Below are positions 1 to 10,553 of a DNA stretch of 64,000 nucleotides, piece by piece. The DNA is from Alligator mississippiensis (lineage: Eukaryota > Chordata > Crocodylia > Alligatoridae). The notes beneath the pieces are model-generated. The model worked only from the letters and a program-made list of their open reading frames with translations. It searched no databases and was not told where the DNA came from. Every line of letters starts with the position of its first letter. Position 1 is the stretch's first letter. A program made the position numbers and the translations under genes. The DNA is taken from positions 43,440,001 to 43,504,000 of the forward strand of contig NC_081826.1 of NCBI RefSeq assembly GCF_030867095.1, given 5' to 3'.

Positions 1-350
1 GGTCCCTGCCTCTGAGGTTTCCTTCATGGGCAGATCTTTCGCTCAGTTGTCGAGGAGCCTAGCATCACGCAGCTGGTTGTGTTGTAGCAACCTGTTTTTG
101 TAAGCAGCTTTGTCACCCTGTGCCGTGATCCTTGGTCCAGGAGCGGGGTGTCTTTGTGCAACCAAGATGTTAGTGTGAAATTGCATGCAGGAAGTTGCTG
201 ACAACAAGGATCAAAAACAAATAAGCTCAAAAAGCAGTTGGACATTTATACGATTATTGCTGGTTTAAAAACGAAAACTCATAGGATTATTCTAATAACA
301 ATTTTGGGAGAGGATATTGCAATGCAGCCTTGCTATTAGCAGTGCACTGA
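1..350. other. Unassigned repeat-like sequence
   Basis: A 73-codon open frame exists on the - strand (24-245), but I do not recognise its product and see no gene structure. It may be the tail of a mobile-element protein cut by the window edge. Nothing else is supported here. Confidence 0.2.
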
Positions 351-1345
351 TAGAGGTTTTTTGGGCCGATGCCGATTCTTAACGTGGCATATTGGCTGAT
401 ACTGATCCGATTTCTGATATGCAGCCCGGCAGCTTGAAGAACGTCCGGCTGGTAAGTCTGTTGTGGTAGAAGGGGTGGGGAAGGGAAGGGGTATGGGGGG
501 GTGTGGTGAGGGAGGGAATGGGGCTGGGGCAGGGGCAAAGCACTGCACAGTTGGGGTGCGGCATGGCACGGAGTTGTGGCTTGCCTGGGGGGCGCAGGGA
601 GGGGGTGGTGGCTCCCGCCACTGTACGCACCCTGGGAGGGCATGGGGGCATGTGCCCCCAGATCTGCATGTGGGGCAGGCTGGGCTGCCGCTTTGGGCTG
701 AGGCCTGGGCTGTGTCAAGCTCTTCCTGGCAGAGGCTGGGCTGGGTTGTGCTTGGGGCGGGCAGCAGTGTCGCTGGAAGGGGGAGTTGGGGTGTCTGCAG
801 CTCCCCTATAACTCCCCCCCCCCCCCCCCCCAAACCACCACCTGCCTGCCTGCCCCAAGCACAGCCTGGCCCAGCCCCCTGCTGGGAAGAGCCCAATGCT
901 GCCCCAGCCCGTAGAGGTAGCCTGCCCTTGCCCCGTACGTAGATCTTGGGGCACACGCTCCCCATGCCCTCCCGGAGTGTGTGTAGCAGTGGGAGCTGCC
1001 CTCCTCCCCCCCCCCCTCCCTTCTAGGATGAGCTGTGGCTCCATCATGTGTGCCATCCCATGTCATGCCTCACCCCCTCTGTGAAAAGCCTGTCCCAGCT
1101 GCACTCCCTCCCTCACTGAGGGGGCCTTGATCTGACCCCCTCCCCCCCACCACAACTCCGCTTTCCAAGCAAGGAGCACAGTCCAGCAGCTGTCTATGTG
1201 GTGTGCTGTGGCTGCGCGTATGTACAGGGCATTTATCAGCCACATTATCGGTCCCATTGGCCAAAAAAAGCTGATTGCCAGTACAGTTGATTTTCCTTAT
1301 ATCAATGCCAGTCCGATATGGGACCGATGTATCAGTGCACCTCTA
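351..1345. mobile_element. Long GC-rich foldback element with hAT-like ends
   Basis: The left end starts TAGAGGTTTTTTGGGCCGAT and the right end, read on the - strand, starts TAGAGGTGCACTGATACATC, so the ends are imperfect terminal inverted repeats rich in CCGAT motifs. The interior is a giant imperfect palindrome. The stretch around 505-760 pairs with the reverse complement of about 850-1125; shared blocks include GTGAGGGAGGGA, GGGAGGGCATGGGG and TGTGCTTGGGGC. A run of 18 C (814-831) sits near the fold axis. No coding capacity is believable; the open frames here are by-products of GC content. The ends resemble those of the element at 19531-20380. I see no clear 8-bp target duplication, so the hAT assignment rests on the related copy. 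Confidence 0.7.
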
Positions 1346-1643
1346 CTCGTCACAGCAAATCCTGATATTTGCAGCTGCTCACCTCTAATGACTCTGGCAG
1401 TAGGAGCTGACTTTTTCTTTATTATGATACAGGAAATTGATTAACTCTGTTATAGCAAAAACTTTTAATGGACTCTTTGGTGTACTAGAGGCTTATTTAC
1501 AGTGAGTTTCTACCATGTGTTTATATATCATGCCTTGAGAATTAACCCAACCTCTCTCTATGAGCATTTGGGGTACTGACCCCTGGCACTGGCCACTGTT
1601 AGAATCATAGACTGAATAGACCACAGGGTCCAATCTGGTATAG

Positions 1644-2002
1644 CAGGGGTTATCAACCAGGGGTACTTTGAAAGGTCCCAGGGAGTATGTGGAGGTGGGT
1701 GTGGATGGAGCGCCACCACCCTGCATCGCTGCCTCATGAGAGCAGGGCTGCACAGATGCCACATTACTGCCATCATGCCATTCGCCACCCCTCTGCTCTG
1801 CTCTGCTCTGTCTGGCTGCTGCCCCCTTGCTCCCCCCACCAGCTCTGTCTGGCCGCTTGCTACCCTCTCCCCAGCTCTGCATCTGGCCATTCACCACAAT
1901 TGCTTCTGCTCCATGTGTGCCCCCCCCCCCCCCCCCCCCCCCCAAATACTTATTAAGGAGGCTGCTGGAGGTGCACTTATTGAAAAAGTTTGAAAACCCC
2001 TG
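1644..2002. mobile_element. Non-autonomous hAT-type element (MITE)
   Basis: The left end reads CAGGGGTTATCAACCAGGGG and the right end on the - strand reads CAGGGGTTTTCAAACTTTTT, a typical hAT terminal inverted repeat pair. It has no transposase. A 24-C homopolymer (1920-1943) lies near its right end. The flanking 8 bp do not match, so any target duplication has decayed or an end is misplaced. Confidence 0.65.
1920..1943 (+). repeat. C homopolymer (24 C)
   Basis: Longest homopolymer in the window, within the hAT-type element at 1644-2002. Confidence 0.9.
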
Positions 2003-2305
2003 TTTTTTTAGGATGTCTTAAACTCTCTAAATCATATTCACAAAATATATTTGTGCTTGAAAACAACAATTGGTCATTAGTTTTACAGTCAGGTTCTGAC
2101 CTTTGTCAGTGCATACACTTAGGATAATCTGTTTGTAATTTTACATTGTTGTTTATTTTACAGTTGGTCTTTTAGTAGCAGGTATAGGGAGTGTAGTCAA
2201 ATGCAAGCTATGAAAAATATTCTCAAGGGAAACTTTGCTTGTAAAAGACGGTTGCTATTATCAAGTGTTGCTGCAGACCAGTGTTGACTGTATTTATAGT
2301 GTCGT

Positions 2306-2405
2306 GGCACTGAGTCCAGATGTGAATTTGGGTCCCGCTGTGCCAGGTGCTATACAAATGCAAAACAAAAGACTGTTCTGGCTACAATAAATTCATGACC
2401 TAAGT
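2306..2405 (+). repeat. Ancient LINE/SINE 3' tail (L3/CR1-like)
   Basis: The segment carries the core GCCAGGTGCTATACAAA followed by an A-rich stretch and CTGTTCTGG. This is the widespread amniote pattern of an old CR1/L3-type or SINE tail. A second diverged copy is at 28207-28330. The family name is from memory and uncertain. Confidence 0.4.
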
Positions 2406-2839
2406 AACAAGGAAAAAACATGCCTTGTAGAAAGAATAGTAGATACACTTGTAATCAGAACTCATGATAGAAATGATATCTTTTATTAGACCAACTAGAT
2501 TTTTGCAGAATTTCTTTAATTGCAAGCTTTTGGGCACAAGCACCTTTCTTCAGCCATAGGTGAAAAGGTTGTACAAGTTCTGGGTAGAAATGAAAGTCCA
2601 TATTTTATTGGAGAGTTGAAGGTGTGATAAAATCTCCTGTTTGGAACAGTTAATTTTAGATGCAAATTAGGCTCAGAGAAAAGTTGGAACAGTCTGTTTA
2701 CTTTGAAGTGTTTACTCCTCTGTGAAATATGAAACACCCTAACTAGAAGGAAATATGGCTATATCCTGCTTACCACCAAACAAGTTTGAGGTAAACAGAC
2801 TCTTCCAATTTTTCTCTGAGCATAATCTGCATATAAAAT

Positions 2840-4260
2840 GACGACCTTCCCAGCAATACCCTCGTAGCCACCGTGAATGTCACTAGTTTATACACCAACA
2901 TCCCACACCAGGATGGCATCCAAGCTTGCCCCTCATATCTACAAGAACGAGATTATAACTCAGATTACAGGCCTCAGGATATCACTGAACTCGTATACTT
3001 CATCCTCACACACAACTTCAGTTTCAACAACCAACACTTCCTCCAGACCCTGGGTACAGCTATGGACACTAAAATGCCCTGACAATATGCCAACCTTTTT
3101 ATGGCCCACCTAGAAGAAGACTGTCTCAAGAACTGCACCATCAAACCCTTACTTATACCTGAGATACATAGATGATATCTTTGTCATTTGGACCGAAACC
3201 CTACAGTCTTTGATTGATTTGCACCAAAAATTCAACAATAGTTGCCCCTCCATCAGACTATCGCTCGACTACTAACACTAGCACTTGCTTTTTGGACACC
3301 ATGATCAATATCCAAGGTGGTAAAATTCAAACTACCGTATATAAGAAACCTATTGACCAACATACATATCTACATGGAACCAGCAGTTACCCTAAACACA
3401 CCAAGAAAGCTGTAATTTACAGCCAAGCTCTCTGATACCACCAAATTTGCAGCAAGGACAATACCTGTGATCACCACTTCACAAATCTCAAAGGGCCTTT
3501 AGCCAACAAGGCTCCTCCAGAGAGAAAGAGATCGCACTTTTGTACGAGCCACCCGGATACCATGTGAAGATTTGCTGCAGTACAAAAAGAAAATCCGCAC
3601 AAATTGCACGCCGTTAGTTATGACACACCACTGTTCCCTGGAACCTACACGGAAAATCCTCAAACAATTGCAACATGTACTAGAAGACCCCATTCTTAAA
3701 GAGATCTTTCCAGAACCACCCATCATAGCTTTAAAGCAAGCATTGAACCTCGCTAACCTCATCACCAGAAGCAAACTCCCTATGACCTGAACCACATCCA
3801 ATGGATGCAGACCATGTCAGGACAAGAAATGCAAAACCTGCCAACACATCTCCACTACCCGTACAATAACTATACCCCACAACAAAACCATCACCATTCC
3901 TGGATCTTACACCTGCACCTCCAGAAAGTTAATACATCTCATCCAGTGCACCAAATGCCCTGATGGAAAATATGTAGGAGAAACCAACCAACAACTGTGC
4001 GCCAAATTTGAATGCCCACCGAAAATCTATCAAAGACCAGAATACTGAACTACCTGTGCGGGCACACTTCTCACAGGACAATCATTCCCTCTCTGATATC
4101 TCAGTTCTAATCCTCAAAGGGAACTTACAAAACACCTTTCATAGACAAGCCTATGAACTTCACTTCATAAATCTACTGAATACAAAATATCATGGACTCA
4201 ATGTAGACATTGGATTTATGACACATTACAACCTGCCTGACATCCGATTCACCAGGCACC
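2840..4260 (+). pseudogene. Penelope-like RT + GIY-YIG endonuclease, 5' truncated and frameshifted
   Basis: The readable protein starts at the reverse transcriptase motif VTSLYTNIPHQDGI (from about 2874), so the N-terminal part of the RT is absent. The catalytic YIDD box is intact at 3165-3176 inside LRYIDDIFVIW, but in a different frame from the preceding block, showing frameshifts. Further on come LDTMINIQGGKIQTTVYKKP, the linker, and the GIY-YIG type endonuclease block CTKCPDGKYVGET (about 3950) followed after another frame change by NAHRKSIKDQNTELPVRAHF. Penelope-like elements use this RT and endonuclease for retrotransposition. Several stop codons and shifts make this copy dead. It matches the antisense copy at 31540-32600 closely in the endonuclease part. 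Confidence 0.85.
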
Positions 4261-4769
4261 TATTTGACCCAAGTTCTTATTCTTCTTGTCTCCCTCCCTC
4301 CACCCCACCCTCACATTTTTCTGCCCTTTGTCTTCCTGATTGCAACTATTTTCTTTTCCATTGAGAGCCTCTTTTTTAACTTGTATTATTACCATTGTGG
4401 CATTTCCCTTTGGCCTTTTCCCCCGCCTGCTTTCTTCCCCCTCCTTTCCCTGCTTTACCTTTTTGTTTTTCTAATTTCTACGTATTTATATTTTCACTGA
4501 CATCCCATCACTCTTTTAGCTTCTCTCATTCCTGTTTTCCTGATCTCCAACTATTTTCTTCTTCACAGATATCCTCTTTTCTACCTTGTTTTCTATCACT
4601 GTAATGTCTCCCTTTGGCCTTTTGCCCCCCCTGCTTTCTTCCCCCTTCCTTACCTGCTTAAGATTTTTGTCTTTCTAATTTGTACCTATTTACTGTCTCA
4701 CTGACATCCTGCCACACTCTTTGGTTCTCTTATTCCTTGGAGTCTCAGACCAGCAGAGACTAACTATGC

Positions 4770-4800
4770 CTGAAGAAGGGTGACTGAGCCCAAAAGTTTG
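4770..4800 (+). ncRNA. Degenerate hammerhead-like motif in inner Penelope tail
   Basis: A CTGAAGA box is followed by a short hairpin and then AAAA where the hammerhead consensus has GAAA. It is a decayed relative of the motif at 31351-31384. Confidence 0.35.
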
Positions 4801-4973
4801 CTAAGAACTTTTTTCCAACTACTGAGTTGGTCTAATAAAAGATATCGCATCTACCCAAAGAACCTTGCCTGTCCCTGTTCCAAACAGGAGAATTTATCAC
4901 ACCTTCAACTCTCTTACGAAATATGAATTTTCATTTCTACCTAGGAGAACTTGTACAGTCTTTTCTCTTATGC

Positions 4974-5005
4974 CTGAAGAAGGGTGCTTGTGTCTGAAAG
5001 CTTGC
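4974..5005 (+). ncRNA. Hammerhead-like motif in outer Penelope tail
   Basis: CTGAAGA (4974-4980) fits the CUGANGA box. It is followed by a weak hairpin and GAAA (4996-4999), then GCTTGC. The hairpin has a mismatch, so activity is doubtful. The inverted partner of this motif is at about 2526-2553 on the - strand, with AAAA in place of GAAA. Confidence 0.4.
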
Positions 5006-5065
5006 AATTAAAGAATTTTTTTTGCAAAGATCTAGTTGGTCTAATAAAAGATAATCATCTCTACC

Positions 5066-5404
5066 ACAAGTTGTGATTCCTTTTGCCTCTAGACCAATAT
5101 GACTACAACCTGGATACCAGATATATTTGTAGCACTTTATAATGGTGATCGAAGATGGTGGCAAAATTCTTGCTTGCAGAGGAAAGACTGTAATCTTTAA
5201 TGGTCTTTTTTCTAATGAGTTGAGAGAGAAAGGGTTTGTTTGCCTGGAGCACTCAGGAAAATTAGTCAGAATTAACTTTTTAAAAGTGTATTGTATCCTC
5301 TTTGGGACTCTGTTAAGTTCTTATCCTGTGAACAGTTTACTACAGATAAGGCTGACATGACTGCTCATGGGCAGCTTCTTTAGCACTAGCCCTGACACCT
5401 GCTT
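5066..5404. other. No recognised feature
   Basis: The stretch between the Penelope arm and the first LINE copy contains a 72-codon open frame (5142-5360) that I do not recognise and do not believe to be a gene. I see no other signal. Confidence 0.4.
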
Positions 5405-5979
5405 ACATAGGGAGGCTGCCTCCCACTGATGGGTGTGCTCCTGGGTGTAGTGGTGACAGTACTGCCTGATGCAGTCCTTCCCCGTGTTTCACTGTCTCTG
5501 GCCTGAGAGAAAGGCCTGACACTACCCACTCGACCAGCCAGAACTCCTGAAAGGTGGCCACAAAACCCGTGTCCTCCAGTAGGCTGTTGTTGAAGTGCCA
5601 GAAGGCCAGCCCTGGATGCTTTTGCTGGAGCATGAACTGAACGTATATTAGATAGTGGTCACTGAAGGGGCTCTGGGTCCCAAGGTAGGCAGCCACTTGC
5701 TGGTAAAAAGGGGCCATCTCTGAGTTATGCACAGGGGCATAGATGCTGATCAGGTTGAGCACAAGCCTCTGTATGTGGACTCAGAGATGCAGCACACTGC
5801 CTGGCGCTGCCTCAATGGCAAGAAGGACCTGTGGCTGCAGGCTTAAGGAGATCAGGGTGACCACCCCACAGGATGTCTTCATGAGGTGGCTGAAGTAGAC
5901 ACTGGCTCTCCACTCCAGCTACTAGCTGGCTTCAGTGGCTGGAACTGTTTGGTCTCCTGAAGGAAAAGCACAGAGTAAC
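5405..5979 (-). pseudogene. LINE ORF2 endonuclease fragment (after the hAT)
   Basis: The - strand contains FLQETKQF next to the hAT insertion, matching the conserved FLQET segment of the APE-type endonuclease with its glutamate retained. Further on come NLISIYAPVHNSEMAPFYQQ and DTGFVATFQEFW, typical of L1/Tx1 endonucleases. It is disrupted by stops and by an internal deletion. Confidence 0.7.
5972..5979. repeat. Target site duplication, left copy (AGAGTAAC)
   Basis: AGAGTAAC directly precedes the element start CAGAGATG at 5980 and recurs unchanged at 6990-6997 directly after the element end. Eight bp is the standard hAT duplication length. Confidence 0.9.
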
Positions 5980-6989
5980 CAGAGATGTGGGGTGAAAAAT
6001 TTTCCAGTGTTTTATTTTTCCATGGGAAATTTTCCATTTCTAAAAATTCATCATCTCATAAAATTCATTAGTAACAATGAATGGATGCCAATACAATATT
6101 AGGCAAGCATGGCAGTTTCAAAGTTCTAATTAATGTTTTTCAGGTGATTGGAAGTGTGAAAGAGAGAGAGTACATATATGTTTTATTAATTTGTAAACAG
6201 GAGGGTAAATACACTCACATAATAATCCAAACCAAAAATCAAGGTATGAATTCACTTAATTGGCTGTGCAGGTCGAATCAAAACCAGATAAATGCACTGC
6301 TAAGCTTGTTTCTACTTCTCAAAATCTCTTCTGGAGAATCAGCCAGATGCACAATTAGTGAAGAAGGTGCAGTGTGATAAGTTGCCTTTGCCCATAGACT
6401 CATTGGTAAAAACATCCATTAGCGAAAGAGAATGCGGTTCAAGTAGTTCTGAATCAGATTGAGGCTAATCTGATTCTGAAGTGGAACTAATAAGTAGTGC
6501 AAGTGATTCCCCAGATAATGATAGTGAAACTGGAGATGCCGCAATGACCTCAGTGGAAGAGTTAAACTCTGTTGAAGTAGATGAATGGACAGCCGTGGCA
6601 TATCATGCACAGTTCTTTGGGTCTGCTAAAAGTAGTGTGTCAACAGTTTTCAGTGCTTTCTTTTTTTCTTACATTGTTTCTTTAAATTTAAGGGAAGTAC
6701 ATGTTATTATGTATTGTCTTTACGTTTTCACAAGCATTCCAATACAATCATTTCTTTTCACATAAAGCTTTGAATTTGTTTGACTATAACATTTAAATCA
6801 CGTTAAGTGTGCTGTATTTTTTTTTCCTAATCAAATATTTCAGTTCAAATACTTAGGGCTAGTGGGACATAAAATTAACATGGGTACTTTTTTAGTTCTG
6901 TTTACTAAATAGAAGTCAAATAAACATGCTAAATCAGATCATGCTCTATTTAGGGCATTGGAAAATTTTCTGGAAAACCCACATCTCTG
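5980..6989 (+). mobile_element. Internally deleted hAT element with intact ends
   Basis: The element begins CAGAGATGTGGGGTGAAAAA and ends with CATCTCTG; the right end on the - strand reads CAGAGATGTGGGTTTTCCAG. It is flanked by perfect 8-bp duplications. The sequence from about 6129 to 6280 matches 10554-10710 of the longer hAT, and 6290-6980 matches 13125-13860. About 2.4 kb of transposase is thus missing, with the junction near 6283-6292. The remaining piece contains only the C-terminal tail region and AT-rich ends. It inserted into the endonuclease of LINE copy 1, just before the FLQET codons. Confidence 0.92.
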
Positions 6990-6997
6990 AGAGTAAC
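6990..6997. repeat. Target site duplication, right copy (AGAGTAAC)
   Basis: Exact repeat of 5972-5979, directly after the hAT right end. Confidence 0.9.
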
Positions 6998-7100
6998 CCC
7001 TCTCTAGGAGGAAGGAGAGCACCTGGCACCTGCGGAGACCCATCCTGCTGCCTTGCATGTTGAAAGTAACCACAGTGAAGGAGTGCATTGGTGGGGGAGG
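6998..7100 (-). pseudogene. LINE ORF2 endonuclease N-terminus
   Basis: The - strand reads VVTFNMQGSRMGLRRCQVLS and then FLLERGYS, the start of an APE-type endonuclease. The next conserved block (FLQET) lies across the hAT at 5950-5975. This shows that the hAT split a single open frame. Confidence 0.7.
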
Positions 7101-7399
7101 GGTGAGGGTGTTGTTAGGCTTGGCAGGCCTTTTGGAGGAGGCAATGCCATTCATGGGGCCCATTGGCAATTGCACCACCCTGCCAAAGGTATAGAGGACA
7201 TCATGGAAGCTGTAGGCCCAGTGATAGCTTTTGGCATTGTTCCACTTGTGACCCTTGTGTTGTCCCACCAGAGCCCTCACCAAGCTGAGGACTTGATGGA
7301 ATTGGAGTAGTGTGCTTTCCAGGAATTGGAGTGGCTCCCTGGGTACCGTTGGGGTCAAGAGGCTTGCAGGCTCTTTGGAGCCCATGGACTTCCAGTCGT

Positions 7400-9340
7400 C
7401 TCCCTCCTGGTTTAATGGTTTGGCAGGCTCCTCCTGGGTGTGGTGGGGGTGGGTAATTCCCTCTCCTCAGCCCCCATGGGCGCATAGGCCTGGCCAAGTG
7501 TCGCCTGAACTACCTGGTCTATTAGATCCCCCCAGCACTGGGAGAGGAAGAGATACAGCCCCTCAGGGTGAGGGGAGGGGCAGCATGGGGAGTGGCAGGG
7601 CAACAGGCATGCGTTCCTGTGCAGGGTCCTCTTTGGGGTTGGAATAGTGTTCAGTGGGGGACCTTGCTTCTCTTCCCTCAGTGCTGGGTCCATGGGACAC
7701 ACTGAGGTCTGTGACAGGAATGGCTTCAACCAGGGTTGGAGGAGATATCTGGCACTGGGTGGCATCGGTGTCCTCCCTAGAGCCTTGGGGAAGGGAATCC
7801 TCCCCATTGGGGCCCACTGACATAAGCCCCAGGGCTCCCACCAGGCTGTCAGAGCAGGAGGGCTCTCCAGGGTGGTGGGGGCTGAGGCCCCAGCGGTTGC
7901 AGTGGTGGGAGGCAGGTCACAGCTGGAGGAGTTGGGGGGTCTTCTCCATGGACTTCCATACCTCAGGACGGCCACGTCATCCTGGGCCGCTCTCTGTGGT
8001 GGTAACAGCTATCTTCTTTATCTTCTCTTGGGGTGGGACTTCTGGCACAGCTCAGGAGGTGGTGGTCATGACAGCAATGTCAGCCCCCCTCTTCGGTGGT
8101 GGGATGGGGGCCCTCTCTATGTCAGAGGGCCCAAGCTGTGCCTAGGCCTTGTGTTTGGCCTTCCCCTGGATGGCAGCTCACCACCCAAATGGGACCAGCA
8201 CCCACCCAACCTCAGGGTGGCCTGAGGAAGGGTCAACCTGGGAAGCTGGGATCGGCATGGCACTAGGAGGGGGGTGATTGTAGTGGTAGGGGCTGGCCAC
8301 CCTCCTCTGTATTGCCCCTGCTTTGGGACCCTGCTGGTGGGTGTAGTATGGGGTCCCCTGAGCTTGCCGGGGGGGGCTGGATGCTGTGGCTGGGGTGCCA
8401 GAGGTGGCGGTGGCCTGTGGTGCCTTTGCAGCAGCCTGTAATGCCCTCCGTGGCTGACTGAAGGGGCACTTATGGAGTGCTCTGATGCCTGGCATGAAAA
8501 GCACTTTGCCTCCACTACTATATAATGGATGTGGTTAGGGAACCATATAGGTGACCCTCCCTTCCCACCCCCCCCCCCCACACACACATGCATCTGCCCC
8601 TGCCGCCAACTGGATGGTGACTTTGGCGGGAGGAGTCTGGGGTCCTGGCACTCTGGTGGGAGGGTGGTGACTGGGGATAGGACCCTCCCCAGGCCCTGCA
8701 GGAAGGGCATGAGGGGCCAGTTAGAAATGTAGTGGGGGTTGTGGCCGAGGACCACCTGGGTTCCCAGCTCCTGCAGAGGCTCAAGTGGAATATGTTTCCT
8801 CTCACTGAGAGTCCCTTCTCCACCATATCCTGTGTAATGGCCTCCATGGCAAGGAAAAAGACATCCTTGCAATAGTATGGAGGCTGCCACAATCTGGAGC
8901 CCCCACTGCCTGAACATGCGCGTACAAAGACAAACAGGGACACACAGGAGGGAGGGGAGAAGCATACTGCTGGCTTACTTAGCCTTTCACAAACACAGGG
9001 AGAGAGGAAGTAGAGAACAGGACTTGCCACAAGATGACAAACACCGGGTGTGCTGCTGGAGCAGCTAGTGAGCAGCAGGTGATGTTGCTGGTGGAGGGGC
9101 CCCACTAGTGTTGTGGGGTCCCCTCTAGCTGTACCTAGCGGTGGCAGCAGGTGGTGGCTGGTGCTGGGGATGATGAGGGAGGCCTCCCCTGCCCCCTGAG
9201 AGTGGGGAGGGGACTGTAGGTCCAAGAGAGGTGGTGGTGGTGGGGAAACCAGGAGCCCGCAGCAGCTCCTCAGGCTCTTGCTGCTCCCTGGCCAGCTCCA
9301 GCAGCAGCCAGGGGAAGTGGTGGTGTTCCCCAGTGTCACA
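7400..9340 (-). pseudogene. Tx1-like LINE ORF1 with decayed zinc knuckle (copy 1)
   Basis: Several - strand frames together give the ORF1 pattern. These are a proline/serine-rich N-terminal part (about 9340-8900), a block with PLEPLQELGTQVVLGHNPHY (about 8710-8780), and VEAKCFSCQASEHSISAPS (about 8460-8520). The last is a C-x2-C-x4-H knuckle lacking its final Cys. ORF1 proteins of this type bind element RNA. Frameshifts and low complexity make exact ends uncertain. Confidence 0.55.
8568..8579 (+). repeat. C homopolymer (12 C)
   Basis: Twelve consecutive C followed by an ACACAC stretch, inside LINE copy 1. Confidence 0.9.
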
Positions 9341-9479
9341 GGCCTATTTGATGTACTGAGAGATCATGGGTATTGCCCACCATGCAGGACTATAAGACTC
9401 CCTGAATAAGGGAGGCCACTGAGGACATAGCAACTAAATGCTCCTCTCCAGCTCCAACACTTGCCTCCCAAGCTGCTCT

Positions 9480-10553
9480 CTAGCCCTCTCCTGCCATTGG
9501 GTGTGTCCCCGGGTGTAGAGGTGACAGTACTGCCAAATGTGTGTGCCTTCCCCACGTCCTACCATCTCTGGCCTGAGGGAAAGGCCAGCCTCTGCTCACG
9601 CCAAGTCAGCCAGAACTCCCAGAAGGCAGCCACAAAGCCCATGTCCTCCAGTAGGCTGTTGTTGAAGTGACAGTAGGCCGGCCCTGGATGCTCAGGCTGC
9701 AGTGTGACCAGAGCGTACACTAGGTGGTGGTTGCTGAAGGGGGCTGGCCTAGTGCTGAAGGCATGGACTCAGGCAGTGTACAGTATGGGCTTGTAGATTT
9801 GGTCCAACCAGGAGTTGCATGCCCGCTCCTCCACCCTGACAAAGGTGAAGGTGCTGGTGGTGTCAGGGTGCTAGGCACGCCACATGTCCATAAGGGAGTG
9901 GTCTGTGAAGATGTCCCTGAGGACACCCACAGCAGCCTGGTTCCATTCCCTGCCAGTGTGGTCCTATGCCTCGAGGGTGATGTTAAAGTCCCCACCAAAG
10001 ACCAGGTACTTGAGGGCTCAGGGTCCCAAGGTAGGTGGCCACCTCCTGGTAAAAGTGGGCCATATCTGTATCATTCACAGGGGCATAAATGTTAACCAAG
10101 TTGAGAATGAGCCCCTGTACCCAGACCTGGAGATGCAACAGGCTGCTTGGCACTACCTCCTCAATGGCAAGAAGAACCTAAGGCTGCAGGCTCAGGGAGA
10201 ACAGGGTGGCCACTCCACAGGGCGTGTCTGTGAGGTGGCTGAAGTAGACCCTGTCTCCCCACTCCAGCCACCAGTTGGCTTTGGCCAGAGTTGTGTGGGT
10301 CTTCTGCAGGAAAACCATGGAGTACCCCCCACGTCCCCCCAAGGAAGCAGAGCACCCAGAACCTGTGGAGACCCGTCTTGCAGCCACGCACAGTGAGGGA
10401 CCTCATTGTGGGTGTTGTTAGGCTGAGTGGGGCTTTTGCGGGAGGCAATGCCAGCTGCGGAGCCCAACAGGAATCCTGCTGACCTCCCAAAGGTGTAGAG
10501 GATGTCATGGAAGCTTTGGGCCCAATGGTAGTTTTTGGTGTTGCTCCACTTGC
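9480..10553 (-). mobile_element. Tx1-like LINE, copy 2, endonuclease segment
   Basis: This is colinear with copy 1. The - strand gives YSMVFLQKTHTTLAKANWW and WGDRVYFSHLTDTPCGVATL (about 10180-10320), the N-terminal part of the endonuclease. The catalytic glutamate of the QETH motif is replaced by lysine (QKTH). The segment ends abruptly at about 10553 against hAT sequence. It preserves the un-interrupted version of the site where the hAT entered copy 1 (about 10305-10360). Its left limit lies close to the equivalent position in copy 1. Confidence 0.7.

Larger units (their letters stand above)
2466..5065 (+). mobile_element. Penelope-like retroelement flanked by inverted arms
   Basis: An arm of about 180 bp at 2466-2644 is the reverse complement of 4880-5065. 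Between them lie a decayed reverse transcriptase and GIY-YIG endonuclease (2840-4260), a pyrimidine-rich stretch and a second related tail (4740-4877). Both right-hand tails carry the core GTTGGTCTAATAAAAGATA. A shorter inverted pair (about 2666-2705 with 2790-2832) lies just inside the left arm. Penelope-like elements are known for LTR-like terminal copies in direct or inverted order, which fits this layout. Two different tails on the right suggest either a nested insertion or a tandem unit with a truncated partner. Confidence 0.8.
5405..9350 (-). mobile_element. Tx1/L1-like LINE, copy 1 (ORF1 plus start of ORF2)
   Basis: Read on the - strand, the copy runs from an ORF1 5' region near 9350, through a zinc-knuckle region (about 8430-8520), to the ORF2 endonuclease start at about 7090 and on to 5405, with a hAT inserted at 5980-6989. 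No reverse transcriptase is present, so the copy stops just after the endonuclease. ORF1 shows the pattern known from Tx1-like LINE ORF1 proteins (the ZCCHC3-like type): a block ending PHYISNWPLMPF, then CFSCQASEH. The last knuckle cysteine is lost. Relative to copy 2 it lacks about 0.3 kb of the endonuclease near 5665. Many stops and frameshifts make it inactive. Confidence 0.7.

Noticed and set aside
287..1264. Several overlapping open frames of 60-209 codons on both strands
   Set aside because: They lie in a GC-rich palindromic element; their Pro/Gly/Ala bias and presence on both strands reflect composition, not genes.
5142..5360. 72-codon open frame between mobile elements
   Set aside because: No recognisable domain, no splice or promoter context; likely chance.
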